Shown here: piece by piece, positions 1 through 8,379 of the stretch
Layout: every line of letters begins with the position of its first letter
Numbering within the stretch: the first letter of the stretch is position 1
Made by a program: the position numbers and the translations under genes
Source of the DNA: Corynebacterium poyangense
GTDB lineage: Bacteria > Actinomycetota > Actinomycetes > Mycobacteriales > Mycobacteriaceae
Length of the DNA stretch: 64,000 nt
Assembly: GCF_014522205.1 (NCBI RefSeq)
Contig: NZ_CP046884.1
Location: 2,046,001 to 2,110,000 of the forward strand
Reading direction: 5' to 3'
Notes under the pieces: generated by a model
Told to the model about the DNA's origin: nothing
Database searches by the model: none
The model's input: the letters and a program-made list of their open reading frames with translations, nothing else

Positions 1-1
1 T

Positions 2-613
2 CAACCCATCGATCAGCGAGAAGCCTGCCTCATCCAAGGCCCGAACGAGGGAATCCTCGCATTCGGTGCTGACACCATCTCGCACGCTCGCAGTGTGCTC
101 GACGCGGTCAAGCGCGCGGCCGATACCCCCGCCGCTCAAATCGAGCTACACCAAACCAACGACGTCCCGATTACCGAAGAACGCGCCGCCGCGATTAGAG
201 ACCAATGGATCGCGGCCCGTAAAGGGAAAAACGGTGGTGTCGCGTTCACAACCGCCGGGCTGGAAGTGAAATCGCATGGGCAACCCGCAACCGATCTACT
301 CATCGACGGGCGAAACGCCGCCGCTATCGACATCGCCCGGTTATGCGGAATCCCGGCCACCATGGTCGACGCCGTGCTATCCGGTAGCTCGCTGAGCTAT
401 TCCAACCCGTCAACCCGGCTGGCTGAGTTGGTCGCCTTTGGCCTCTCGCCGTTTATGGCCGCTATCGCCGGCCGGCTCGGTATGGACGACATCGTGTCGC
501 GTGGTGTCCGAATCGAGTTCGACACCGCGGAAACCCTCGCCCCGACCGGAACATTCAACGTCCCCGACGATCAAACCCCGCAACCAACACCTGAGGAAAC
601 CAATGGCTACTGA
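2..613 (+). CDS. Phage portal protein, C-terminal part
   Basis: The reading frame is open from the left edge, so the gene is truncated by the window; 203 codons are visible. The portal forms the dodecameric DNA gateway at the capsid vertex. The call rests on a segment typical of portal C-terminal halves (cognate motif IARLCGIPATMVDA, then a region with SYSNPSTRLAEL and an Asp-rich tail) and on its place immediately before capsid genes. The gene ends by overlapping the start of the endolysin gene by 11 bases, implying translational coupling. Length and N-terminal domains cannot be judged. Confidence 0.72.
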   Translation, partial: QPIDQREACLIQGPNEGILAFGADTISHARSVLDAVKRAADTPAAQIELHQTNDVPITEERAAAIRDQWIAARKGKNGGVAFTTAGLEVKSHGQPATDLLIDGRNAAAIDIARLCGIPATMVDAVLSGSSLSYSNPSTRLAELVAFGLSPFMAAIAGRLGMDDIVSRGVRIEFDTAETLAPTGTFNVPDDQTPQPTPEETNGY

Positions 614-1418
614 GAAAGTTTTGACCTATTCCCGAGACCAAGTAACCCAAGACACGTTCTATAACTGTGGGCCGGCATCCGCGCAAACCGTGATCCGCGC
701 GGCAACCGGTCGGGTCATCCCCGAATCGACCCTAGCTAGTGCTATGGGGACCACGGTCAACGGAACGAATGATATTGCCAACATCCAACCCGTGCTGAAC
801 ACCTATGTTCCTGAGGGCAAATGGGAGCGTCAGTACATCAAAGGCGACGACGCTTCGAATAAGGAACGTGAAACTCTTTGGCAACGGGTGAGAATCTCTA
901 TTGACGCCGGATACGGGTGTATCGCTAATATCATCGCACCACCGTCGAACTATCCACGCCCCACCTACACATCTAGCGTCCAACCACGCTATTCAGGTGG
1001 AACCGTGTACCACTACATCGCCCTCATGGGATACGCCCTTGACGGATCAGGAAACCGTCACATCTGGGTAGCTGACTCCGGTTTCTACCCCTATGGCTAC
1101 TGGTGCTCACTAGAACAAATGGCGTCTCTTATCGCTGGTAAAGGCTACATTTACTCAACCGCGCCCACTGTTTATACCGAACCATCCGAGGAGGAAGCAA
1201 TGTCTCAAATGTCAGAACAAATCGGCCGTATCTACCACGAGCTAACCCATACTTTCCAGACCCGGTACAAGATCGGCGACAAGCTCGCCGAGTACCGCGA
1301 CACCATGATCGGCTACGTCCTCAACAACGACGAAAAGCTCACCCGGCTTATGGACGACCGGCTCCCAAACATTGAAAAGAAACTCGACGACATTCTCAAG
1401 GCCCTCAAGGAGAAATAA
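603..1418 (+). CDS. Endolysin with C39-like cysteine peptidase domain
   Basis: This 271-residue protein probably cuts peptide cross-links of host peptidoglycan at lysis. The N-terminal half (residues about 10-190) resembles the C39-type peptidase domain of actinophage LysA proteins, with a catalytic Cys in FYNCGPAS near residue 26, a His in VYHYIALMGY and an Asp in WVADSGF. The remainder is an acidic linker followed by a charged, helical, coiled-coil-like tail ending LDDILKALKEK, not a recognisable wall-binding domain. The start at 603 overlaps the portal stop; a longer upstream extension in frame is ignored because it lies inside the portal gene. Finding a lysin between portal and capsid genes is unusual. 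An internal virion protease is the alternative. Confidence 0.75.
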   Translation: MATEKVLTYSRDQVTQDTFYNCGPASAQTVIRAATGRVIPESTLASAMGTTVNGTNDIANIQPVLNTYVPEGKWERQYIKGDDASNKERETLWQRVRISIDAGYGCIANIIAPPSNYPRPTYTSSVQPRYSGGTVYHYIALMGYALDGSGNRHIWVADSGFYPYGYWCSLEQMASLIAGKGYIYSTAPTVYTEPSEEEAMSQMSEQIGRIYHELTHTFQTRYKIGDKLAEYRDTMIGYVLNNDEKLTRLMDDRLPNIEKKLDDILKALKEK

Positions 1419-1420
1419 CC

Positions 1421-1549
1421 ATGACATTCCTTGGAGCCCTAGGGATCGTGCTGATGATAGCGGTAACGGTAATCATCTCCGTGATTATCGGAGGCCTTAT
1501 CACCGTGAGACTGATAACGGAACTCTTCGACTATGGAAGAAAGACCTAG
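1421..1549 (+). CDS. Small single-pass membrane protein, possible holin component
   Basis: This 42-residue ORF starts two bases after the endolysin stop and is almost entirely one hydrophobic helix (GALGIVLMIAVTVIISVIIG) followed by a short charged tail ending DYGRKT. Position beside the endolysin suggests a holin, antiholin or spanin-like role; the sequence itself shows only a transmembrane segment. Its 3' end overlaps the next membrane protein by 17 bases, which supports both being real and translationally coupled. Confidence 0.55.
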   Translation: MTFLGALGIVLMIAVTVIISVIIGGLITVRLITELFDYGRKT

Positions 1550-1841
1550 AAAAGAATCAACCCAAGAACGACACCCCCGCCGAGCGATGGCCCGCTCCCT
1601 GATCGCGGCCATCGTCGGTTTCATCCCCTTAATCCCTGAAATAGTCCGAGCTTACGGCCTGGACTCAATTCCCTGGATCGCTACCGCCGCCGCCCTCTGC
1701 GCCACCACAGCCCGAATCATGGTCATGCCCCCAGTCGTGAAATGGTGCGAAACCTATGTTCCCTGGATCGCTCCAAGTGGCTACGACGGTCTACACAGAA
1801 AGGACCTTGGTCAAGATGGAAACCTTGACGATCAAGACTAA
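1533..1841 (+). CDS. Putative holin
   Basis: The 102-residue protein has a basic N-terminus, a hydrophobic helix at about residues 20-40 (SLIAAIVGFIPLIPEIV), a second at about 46-68 (SIPWIATAAALCATTARIMV) and a charged C-terminus. This layout, small size and position after the endolysin fit a two-helix holin that permeabilises the membrane so the lysin can reach the wall. The start at 1533 lies inside the previous ORF; an internal ATG at 1587 would give a shorter form beginning just before the first helix, a dual-start arrangement seen in some holins. The 3' end overlaps the capsid gene start. Confidence 0.6.
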   Translation: MEERPRKESTQERHPRRAMARSLIAAIVGFIPLIPEIVRAYGLDSIPWIATAAALCATTARIMVMPPVVKWCETYVPWIAPSGYDGLHRKDLGQDGNLDDQD

Positions 1842-3366
1842 CCCGCAATTAACCGCCGCGGACACCCATGAACCCGAACGACGCCGGATTAAAGGCCTGG
1901 TCTTACCGTGGGGCAAAATCGGTAACTCGTCAAGCGGTCGCGTCGTCGCATCCCGAGGAAAAATCACGATCCCCGCCGATCTCGGCCGAGTAAAGCTCTT
2001 GCGCGACCACTCCGACAACCCTCACGGGTTCCAGCCGGTCGGCTACGCAGTCAAAGCCGAAGAACGAGACGACGGGTTGTACATGGAGTTCTCGGTCGGC
2101 GAAGGACCGGACGGTGACCAAGCATTGAAAGATGTGCAAGGCCGGGTCCGTGACGCACTCTCCGTGGAACTTATCGACGTGCACATGGAGGGCCAAAACA
2201 TCACCGCCGCTCAACTCACCGCCGTTGCTTTGGTCCCAATCCCCGCGTTCGAAGACGCTAGGGTCAGCGAAGTTAAAGCGTCACTTGACGTTAATAATGG
2301 CATGTCCGCTATTGCTAACCGGCTAAAAGCCGCCGCCGGAACAGTAAGCGAATGCGCTGACCAACTCAACCCCGCTATTGAAAAGGACAACCCTGCTATG
2401 GATACCAAACCATCCCCGGCAACTGATAAGACCAACGCTGCCCGTGTCAGCGAGCTATTAACCTGCAACCGTTCCAAGCCAGAACCCCTGACCTTTGCTA
2501 AAGCGATGGATGTTATGCGTATGGTTCGCAACCACGAGCCACTAGACGATAGTCTTACCGCCGCGTTGCAAGACATCACCCGGTCGGCTAACCCGGCTAT
2601 CTCTGCACCACAATGGCTCGGTGAGCTGTGGAGCGGTGTCGGGTTCCAGCGTGAAATTGTCCCGTTGATGACTCAAGGCACCCTAACGAGGATGAAAGCG
2701 GTAGGGTTCCGGTGGACTAAGAAACCGAAGGTCCAGGACTACGCCGGTGACAAGGCTGAGATACCGAGTTCCCCGGTCGCTACCGAAGCGGTCGAAACCG
2801 TCGCGAAGCGTCTAGCAACCGGTAACGATATCGACCGCGCCTATTATGACTTCAACGAATCCGAGTTCATCGAGGCGTATATGCGCGCTTGTGCTGAGTC
2901 GTACGCCATGGTTACTGATGAAAAAGCCGCCGCGTTCATTAAGACCTCTGCTGCTGGTAATAAGAAGCCAGCAGAACCAAACCTGCTCCATGCTGCGGGT
3001 AAGGCCCGCCAAGTTATCAAGGCTGGCACCCGCGTCGAGCCGTCCGCGTTCCTCGTCCATAGTGACGACATGTTCGAGCTGCTCAAGATCACCACAATGG
3101 ACAACCCGGCTTATCTTGACCTGATCGGCGTTGATCCTAAGAAGTTCATCGCAAGCGACCAAGCTAAGAAAGGCTCAGTCATCGCCTGGGCGAAACCGGC
3201 CGTGACGTTCTACGAGCTCCCCGGCTCCCCAATCCGGGTTATTGCTGAAGATATCGCCCGTGGTGGCCGTGACTCCGCCGTGTTCGGATACTGGGCAACC
3301 TTGCTCAATAACCAAGCCGGAGTCGTCGAGGTACCGATCACCCCCGCCCCTGGGCCTGCCGCGTAA
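1816..3366 (+). CDS. Fused prohead protease and HK97-type major capsid protein
   Basis: This 516-residue protein joins two functions normally on separate genes. Residues about 1-165 look like an HK97-family prohead protease: KGLVLPWGK, a histidine in LLRDHSDNPHG and a serine in DALSVELIDV are the likely catalytic residues. After a linker rich in Asn, Ala and Lys, the C-terminal about 300 residues look like an HK97-fold capsid subunit, with the characteristic ending on a beta-rich tail (SAVFGYWATLLNNQAGVVEV). The ATG at 1816 is chosen because an AGAAAGG ribosome site precedes it; the frame is open further upstream inside the holin gene. Fused protease-capsid genes are known in some very small actinophages. 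Confidence 0.78.
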   Translation: METLTIKTNPQLTAADTHEPERRRIKGLVLPWGKIGNSSSGRVVASRGKITIPADLGRVKLLRDHSDNPHGFQPVGYAVKAEERDDGLYMEFSVGEGPDGDQALKDVQGRVRDALSVELIDVHMEGQNITAAQLTAVALVPIPAFEDARVSEVKASLDVNNGMSAIANRLKAAAGTVSECADQLNPAIEKDNPAMDTKPSPATDKTNAARVSELLTCNRSKPEPLTFAKAMDVMRMVRNHEPLDDSLTAALQDITRSANPAISAPQWLGELWSGVGFQREIVPLMTQGTLTRMKAVGFRWTKKPKVQDYAGDKAEIPSSPVATEAVETVAKRLATGNDIDRAYYDFNESEFIEAYMRACAESYAMVTDEKAAAFIKTSAAGNKKPAEPNLLHAAGKARQVIKAGTRVEPSAFLVHSDDMFELLKITTMDNPAYLDLIGVDPKKFIASDQAKKGSVIAWAKPAVTFYELPGSPIRVIAEDIARGGRDSAVFGYWATLLNNQAGVVEVPITPAPGPAA

Positions 3367-3375
3367 GGAATCATC

Positions 3376-3693
3376 ATGGCTGAAAACGGTGTAACCCCGG
3401 ACATGGTGGCACAACAACTCAACCTCGATACCCGGGATATTGACTACGGGCTACGAAGCTGCGTTTCCGCCGTGAACGCGCTGATTAACCGGTGGGTCGA
3501 TCCGGATATTAGGAACGATCCGGCAACGATCCACGGGGGAACCATGCTCGCCGCCCGCCTCTACCGGCGACGGAATTCCCCCGCCGGTGTCGAATCCTTC
3601 GGTGAGCTAGGCCCGGTCTACGTCAGTAGAAACGACCCCGACCTGGCAATGACCCTTGGCCTGGGGAACTATCGGAAGATCGTCGTCGCATGA
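3376..3693 (+). CDS. Head-tail connector (adaptor) protein
   Basis: A 105-residue helical protein (GLRSCVSAVNALINRWV, then GGTMLAARLYRRRNSPAG) placed directly after the capsid gene. Both the size and the pattern of short helices with an RRRNSPAG loop match gp6/gp15-type adaptors that sit under the portal ring. It begins nine bases after the capsid stop and its stop overlaps the next start by four bases (ATGA). Function is inferred mainly from position and general pattern. Confidence 0.65.
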   Translation: MAENGVTPDMVAQQLNLDTRDIDYGLRSCVSAVNALINRWVDPDIRNDPATIHGGTMLAARLYRRRNSPAGVESFGELGPVYVSRNDPDLAMTLGLGNYRKIVVA

Positions 3694-4034
3694 TTACACC
3701 ACGCCTCAATGATCTCGTCGCTTTACTCCGGGAAACCGGCATACGGGCCGATATCGACCCGAGGAATCTTCAACCCCCGTGTGCGTGGGTAGCTGCGAAA
3801 AGAATCCCAGACTGGACCATGTGCCAACCCGAGATCACCGCCGACATTGTACTCATCGCGCCCGACAACGGTGTACCTCATGCGCTCGACGCCCTCGAAA
3901 ACATGCTGACAAGCGTCGTGGACACGCTTGCGACCGAGGGCCACCCGATTAGTGACGTGTCGTTATCTGACACGGTGACTCTCTCGGGAATCGGGTCCCC
4001 TCTACCCGCGTTCACTATCGAAACCACAATATAG
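3690..4034 (+). CDS. Putative tail-completion or head-tail closure protein
   Basis: This 114-residue protein follows the adaptor with a four-base overlap. It reads as a mixed alpha/beta domain (ITADIVLIAPDNGVPHALDALENML, then ISDVSLSDTVTLSGIGSPLPAFTIETTI). The last strand pattern resembles tail-terminator proteins that cap the tail tube. No catalytic residues are evident. The specific role, closure or terminator, is assigned from position between adaptor and major tail protein and could be either. Confidence 0.5.
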   Translation: MITPRLNDLVALLRETGIRADIDPRNLQPPCAWVAAKRIPDWTMCQPEITADIVLIAPDNGVPHALDALENMLTSVVDTLATEGHPISDVSLSDTVTLSGIGSPLPAFTIETTI

Positions 4035-4042
4035 GAGACATC

Positions 4043-4462
4043 ATGCCCGCTAAGTACTACTCGCTAGGCCCTGGAACCTTAAAACTCGGAGAAACCGGGA
4101 CCGGCCTAGACCTATCCTGTCAGGTCAAATCCGCTAAGGTCACCTGGGACAACGACAAAGACGACGATATCTACACCCTCTGTGGCGATACCGTCCCCGG
4201 TGAAACCACCTACTCGGCGAAACTCGAACTCACCGCGCTACAAGACCTCTCCACGGGTGGAATCATCGAATACACCTGGAAAAACAAGGGAACCAAAGTC
4301 AAAGTCGTCTATGTGCCGAACACCGCCCAAGGCGCCAAGGTGGAAGGAGAAGTCATCATACAGCCCTGCGATGTTGGTGGTGATGTCCGCTCCAAACCGG
4401 AAACCGACCTCGAACTACCCTTTGTCGGTGAACCGTCGTTCACCCCGCAATCCGCCGGGTAA
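4043..4462 (+). CDS. Major tail tube protein
   Basis: A 139-residue, beta-rich protein with the features of a siphovirus tail-tube subunit: GPGTLKLGETGTGLDLSCQV at the N-terminus, TYSAKLELTALQDL in the middle, and a C-terminal strand with EVIIQPCDVGGDV and FVGEPSFTP. Tube subunits stack in hexameric rings around the tape measure. It is preceded by a ribosome site (GGAGA) and followed three bases later by the next tail gene. Position between tail completion and tail-chaperone genes supports the call. Confidence 0.72.
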   Translation: MPAKYYSLGPGTLKLGETGTGLDLSCQVKSAKVTWDNDKDDDIYTLCGDTVPGETTYSAKLELTALQDLSTGGIIEYTWKNKGTKVKVVYVPNTAQGAKVEGEVIIQPCDVGGDVRSKPETDLELPFVGEPSFTPQSAG

Positions 4463-4465
4463 ACG

Positions 4466-4858
4466 ATGTACACGGGCCTAAAGCTAGACGGGGGTAGAGA
4501 ACTACGCTCTACCCTGCGTAAAGCCGGATACGATCTCAAAGACCTGAAAGCAACCCATAGACAAGCTGCTGCTGTCGTCGTCAGCCGGGCTAAAGGGTGG
4601 GTTCCCCGCGTCAGTGGGAACCTTGCCGCAACGATTAGGCCCGGTGCAACACAACGCGCCGCTGTGGTCCGTGCTGGTAATAACCGCACATCGAAAAGCG
4701 GTGTACCCTACGCCGCCCCGATCCACTGGGGGTGGAAAGCACGCAATATCAAAGCTAACCCGTTTTTGTCGTACTCAGCTCAAGCCACCGAACCGACCTG
4801 GGTTCGACTCTATGAACAAGCCGTCGATAAAGCCCTCGACCAAGTAAAAGGAATTTAA
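4466..4858 (+). CDS. HK97 gp10-like head-tail/tail protein
   Basis: The 130-residue protein has an N-terminal helix with KAGYDLKDLKATHRQAAAVV, the segment VPRVSGNLAATIRP and then GVPYAAPIHWGWKARNIKANPFL. The SGNLAATIRP...YAAPIHWG pattern is characteristic of HK97 gp10-family proteins, which act at the head-tail joint or as tail-completion factors. Its place after the major tail gene is somewhat later than the usual order, in which gp10 precedes the tail tube gene. The start is three bases after the preceding stop. Confidence 0.62.
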   Translation: MYTGLKLDGGRELRSTLRKAGYDLKDLKATHRQAAAVVVSRAKGWVPRVSGNLAATIRPGATQRAAVVRAGNNRTSKSGVPYAAPIHWGWKARNIKANPFLSYSAQATEPTWVRLYEQAVDKALDQVKGI

Positions 4859-4860
4859 CA

Positions 4861-5121
4861 ATGGAAGTTAACGTCACCTGGAAAGACGGAAAGCAAGAAA
4901 CCCTCAACATCATTAACCCGGACCGGGTGAGGTTCGATCTGACCCGCCCTCGGCAAGGTTGGCCGAAGTTCGACGAAGCGCCGTTTATCGGTCTTACGTT
5001 CCTAGCGTGGAGTGCCGCTAAACGTGGTGGCTATGAGGGAACCTGGGAACAATTCTCCGAGGTCGATGCGCTGGATATCGAGGCAGTGAAAGAAGATGGT
5101 GATGACATTATCGCCCCTTAG
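4861..5121 (+). CDS. Tail-assembly chaperone, short form (G)
   Basis: This 86-residue protein (VTWKDGKQETLNI, FIGLTFLAWSAAKRGGYEG, then an acidic end DIEAVKEDGDDIIAP) lies directly between tail tube and tape measure, where long-tailed phages encode the G and GT chaperones that keep the tape measure soluble during tail assembly. Its stop TAG at 5119-5121 lies just after a proline codon run, and a second frame continues to the tape-measure start, so a longer frameshift product is likely. Confidence 0.7.
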   Translation: MEVNVTWKDGKQETLNIINPDRVRFDLTRPRQGWPKFDEAPFIGLTFLAWSAAKRGGYEGTWEQFSEVDALDIEAVKEDGDDIIAP

Positions 5122-5264
5122 AACGCGGGACCACGGCCCGCATGGTCCTCGAAATCGCTGCCGCGTGGCCGTGCGACCCGCTAACCCTACTCGAAGCCGA
5201 TGACATCATCATCGCCACCATGATCGACATTCTCGAAGAGCGTGCAAGGGAAATGAAAAAATGA
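5118..5264 (+). CDS. Tail-assembly chaperone, frameshifted T extension
   Basis: The -1 frame relative to the short chaperone is open from 5106 to the TGA at 5262-5264 and reads LERGTTARMVLEIAAAWPCD followed by a segment with LEADDIIIATMIDILEERAR. If the ribosome moves back one base on the CCT proline codon at 5116-5118 (re-pairing with CCC at 5115-5117), a 134-residue fusion results. No classical XXXYYYZ heptamer is present; the A-site codon would be a stop, which can favour slippage. An in-frame ATG at 5142 could instead give an independent 40-residue protein. The frame overlaps the tape-measure start by four bases. Confidence 0.55.
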   Translation, partial: LERGTTARMVLEIAAAWPCDPLTLLEADDIIIATMIDILEERAREMKK

Positions 5265-6850
5265 GTAAAACCGCTATTCTAGCCGTCCGTATCATCGGCG
5301 ACTCTAAGGCCGCTGTCGCCGAGTTCGATAAGTTCAATCGAAAAATAGCGTCTATGCACGACTCGGTGAAGTCCGCTGCGACGAAAATGTCGATCATATC
5401 CGCCGGGGTGATCGCGTTCGGGAAATCCGCTATCGACGCCGCCTCCGATCTTGAACAATCAGTCGGCGCGGTGCACTCGGTATTTAAAGACTCCGCTGAC
5501 CAAATGCTGCAATGGTCGAATAACGCGGCCACCGCCGTCGGGTTATCCAAGAATCAATACAACGAGTTCGCAACCGTTATCGGCTCCCAGCTGAAAAACC
5601 TCGGAATACCTATGGCCGAGGTAGGAACTAAAACGAACGACCTCATTAAGTTAGGGGCCGATCTTGCGTCTATGTACGGAGGCACCACCGCTGACGCGGT
5701 GCAAGCCCTATCCGCTGTATTCCGTGGAGAAACAGACCCTATCGAACGCTACGGTATCTCGATTAAACAATCAGACGTCAATGCCCGGATGGCCGCTGAG
5801 GGGCTGGACCAACTCGAAGGTGAAGCGAAAAAGCAAGCCGAGACCCAAACCCGCATGAAAATGGTCATGGAACAAGCCGCCGACGCTATCGGCAACTTTT
5901 CCAGAGAGACCGACACCGTCGCGCATAAACAGCAAGTCGCCCGTGCTGAGTTCGAAAACGCTAAAGCCGCTATCGGTGAGGGCCTGCTACCCGTGGTCGC
6001 TGAAATCACCGACAAGTTCGCCGGGTTAGCGCAATGGCTAGGACAACACCCCCAACTAGCCACCGCTTTTGCTTTCGCAATCCTGTTTGTGACCGGTGTT
6101 CTGTGGACATTATCCGGTGCTCTTAGAGCTGTGGAATTAGCCACCGCCGCGTGGGCCGGTGCTCAATGGCTGCTCAACTCCGCCCTGCTACCCGTAATCG
6201 GAACAATCGGACTCATTATCCTCGTTATCGGCCTGGTCGCCGCCGCTTTCATCTGGGCATACAACAATTGCGCCTGGTTTAGGGCCGGTGTTGACGAAGC
6301 CGCGTCGTTCGCCGTTGAAAAATTCCAAGAGTTCAAAGACAAGATCAACGAGGTTATCGTTGATATCGCCCGGCTTATCCAAAAATCAGGAGGTATCGGC
6401 CCCGCTATCTCCCAAGCCGCCGGGGAGGCTATCCTCTGGTTTATCAAAATGGCTAACCCGGTCTACAACCTCATCAGGGCTATAGGCGCTCTGATCGGGA
6501 AAATAGCGGGTATAAGGTTCCCGTCGCCGCCGGCGTGGATGGCTAAATTCTTATCGGCCGCGCCACCCGCCCTCACCGGTGTCCCCGATAGCGGGACGGT
6601 GTTCCGTTTCTACCCGCCGGACGTGCTCACCGCCGCATATAACCCACTAGCAACCCTGTTCAACGGGTTCACCGCACATAACGCTACCCCGGTGATGAAC
6701 GTTGATAACAGTGTGCATATCAACGTCGACGGTTCCGGTGTCGTCGACGAACGCGCGGTTGCTGAGCGGATACGCCGGGTCATGGTGTCTGATAGTCGTG
6801 TCCGAGGGCTTAGCGTCGCGTCGACCGGGGGTCGTGCATCATGGCAATAG
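5261..6850 (+). CDS. Tape measure protein
   Basis: This 529-residue protein sets tail length and occupies the tail lumen. The N-terminal about 250 residues are alanine-rich and helical with regular hydrophobic spacing (SAATKMSIISAGVIAFGKSA, DLASMYGGTTADAVQALSAV), typical of tape measures; residues about 260-345 hold two or three hydrophobic helices (FAFAILFVTGVLWTLSGAL, VIGTIGLIILVIGLVAAAF), the usual membrane-active stretch. At 529 residues it is short and predicts a short tail. The ATG overlaps the frameshifted chaperone frame, a typical arrangement. Confidence 0.85.
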   Translation: MSKTAILAVRIIGDSKAAVAEFDKFNRKIASMHDSVKSAATKMSIISAGVIAFGKSAIDAASDLEQSVGAVHSVFKDSADQMLQWSNNAATAVGLSKNQYNEFATVIGSQLKNLGIPMAEVGTKTNDLIKLGADLASMYGGTTADAVQALSAVFRGETDPIERYGISIKQSDVNARMAAEGLDQLEGEAKKQAETQTRMKMVMEQAADAIGNFSRETDTVAHKQQVARAEFENAKAAIGEGLLPVVAEITDKFAGLAQWLGQHPQLATAFAFAILFVTGVLWTLSGALRAVELATAAWAGAQWLLNSALLPVIGTIGLIILVIGLVAAAFIWAYNNCAWFRAGVDEAASFAVEKFQEFKDKINEVIVDIARLIQKSGGIGPAISQAAGEAILWFIKMANPVYNLIRAIGALIGKIAGIRFPSPPAWMAKFLSAAPPALTGVPDSGTVFRFYPPDVLTAAYNPLATLFNGFTAHNATPVMNVDNSVHINVDGSGVVDERAVAERIRRVMVSDSRVRGLSVASTGGRASWQ

Positions 6851-8370
6851 AACCCCGGCCCGTGTTCTTTATCGACGGGAAACAGATCGACTGCTCGACC
6901 AAGCAAATCAACGACGCCCCGGTTTCGATACGCGGCTTTACCGTGAAATGGGGCCGCTCGGAATATGCGAGCTCAGCACAATCGCCAGCGAGTGTTGATG
7001 TCCATATGATCGACTCGACCGGTGAATGGTCCCGCCGTATCCGTGAAAACCGGGCAATCGGTTCCAAAGTGATGGTCCGGTGGATCATCCTGAAGTCGCC
7101 CGACGTGCCGGAGCAAATTGAGCGGGTTCTTTTCCGTGGACGGGTCCAAAAAGCAACCGCTAAGCCCCTAAAGTCATTTTCGCCCGAGGGTGTGCGCCGC
7201 TGGGAAATCATTCTTACCTGCGCGGATCGCACCGCCGAAATGGGCAACGCGACCGCCGGCCCGGCTGACTGGCCGAGAGAAACCATGCTCGATAGAGCCG
7301 TTCGGGTCCGTGATCTCGGCACGGTCGCCGGATCAGACATTAAAGAAGTCTACTTCGCCCCGGAATGGGCCCGCTATCAATGTGCCCCGCTGAAAGTCGA
7401 GAATAAGACCGCCCTATCGCTCATGGCCGATCTGTACACCTCAATAGCCGCTGACACCTACACCTACGACCCGCACTCGAACGTTGTTCGGCAAGCTATC
7501 CGGTTCAGTCAGCCTATGACAATCCATCTCGGAAGCTTCGATAACGATAGAGGCGGGGTCTACCCCGTCCCGTCCGACATCGTCTACGACGGAAAAACAT
7601 ACCCCGGTGTATCGTTAGGCGCCTGCGAATTAATCGGCGAGCCGGAAGTCGTCGCCGACCCGGCAACCGATATTAACCGGCTGGAATGTACCTGGGACGA
7701 TCAATCAACCGGGCACCAAACCTACACAACGGTCAAGGAGAACATAAACCCCGGTGACTCACGCCGCGTCCTCTCGTGGAACTCATGGTATGACGACGGG
7801 TACATTATCGACCCGCTAATAGACGCCGTATGGAACCGGCAACGCGAAGAAGGTCGCCGGCCGAGACACCCCGATATTAAAACGTTCTGGTCGAAAACGT
7901 TCCCAACCTTGCGCATGGCCGAGTGGGTACTACAAGCCTGGGAAAATACCCGACCGGCCTATATAGCTGGATCAATGGCCTATGAATGGCTACTAGGCGA
8001 CCAACCCGGCTACGCGCCTATCGTCGCACCCCTAGGTGGAGAAACTACCTATAACCCTAAGAAAGGGTGGCAAGTCGTTTTCCATGTGCACTGGATACAC
8101 AACACCACCCCGACCCCGCCGCCGGTCACCTGGCAAGGCATCCGGCAAAAGAAAACCACGACCACCACACCAACCGCGCCGTGGTGGTGGGCTTTAATCG
8201 GGAAACAACCCACGCCGGTCACCGTCGGAGAATACACCCCGGATCGTGACCTGACATGGGGGCATGTTGCCGAGAAAGCCGGCTACCGGTTCGGGAACTC
8301 CGTCACCTGGGGAGACATGAAGCATGTACCCAATGATGACGGGGCTCAAATCCAAGACCACCTCACATAG
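6841..8370 (+). CDS. Minor tail protein
   Basis: The 509-residue product follows the tape measure with a 10-base overlap. It carries no motif I can name with certainty. The N-terminal region (RPVFFIDGKQIDCSTKQIND, SASVDVHMIDSTGEWSRRIR) and central beta-rich segments with many aromatic residues resemble distal tail or baseplate-hub proteins that attach the fibre to the tail tip. A low-complexity Pro/Thr segment near residues 420-445 (TTPTPPPVTWQ, KKTTTTTPTAP) may be a flexible linker. Assigned from position. Confidence 0.6.
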   Translation: MAIEPRPVFFIDGKQIDCSTKQINDAPVSIRGFTVKWGRSEYASSAQSPASVDVHMIDSTGEWSRRIRENRAIGSKVMVRWIILKSPDVPEQIERVLFRGRVQKATAKPLKSFSPEGVRRWEIILTCADRTAEMGNATAGPADWPRETMLDRAVRVRDLGTVAGSDIKEVYFAPEWARYQCAPLKVENKTALSLMADLYTSIAADTYTYDPHSNVVRQAIRFSQPMTIHLGSFDNDRGGVYPVPSDIVYDGKTYPGVSLGACELIGEPEVVADPATDINRLECTWDDQSTGHQTYTTVKENINPGDSRRVLSWNSWYDDGYIIDPLIDAVWNRQREEGRRPRHPDIKTFWSKTFPTLRMAEWVLQAWENTRPAYIAGSMAYEWLLGDQPGYAPIVAPLGGETTYNPKKGWQVVFHVHWIHNTTPTPPPVTWQGIRQKKTTTTTPTAPWWWALIGKQPTPVTVGEYTPDRDLTWGHVAEKAGYRFGNSVTWGDMKHVPNDDGAQIQDHLT

Positions 8371-8379
8371 GAGAAAACC

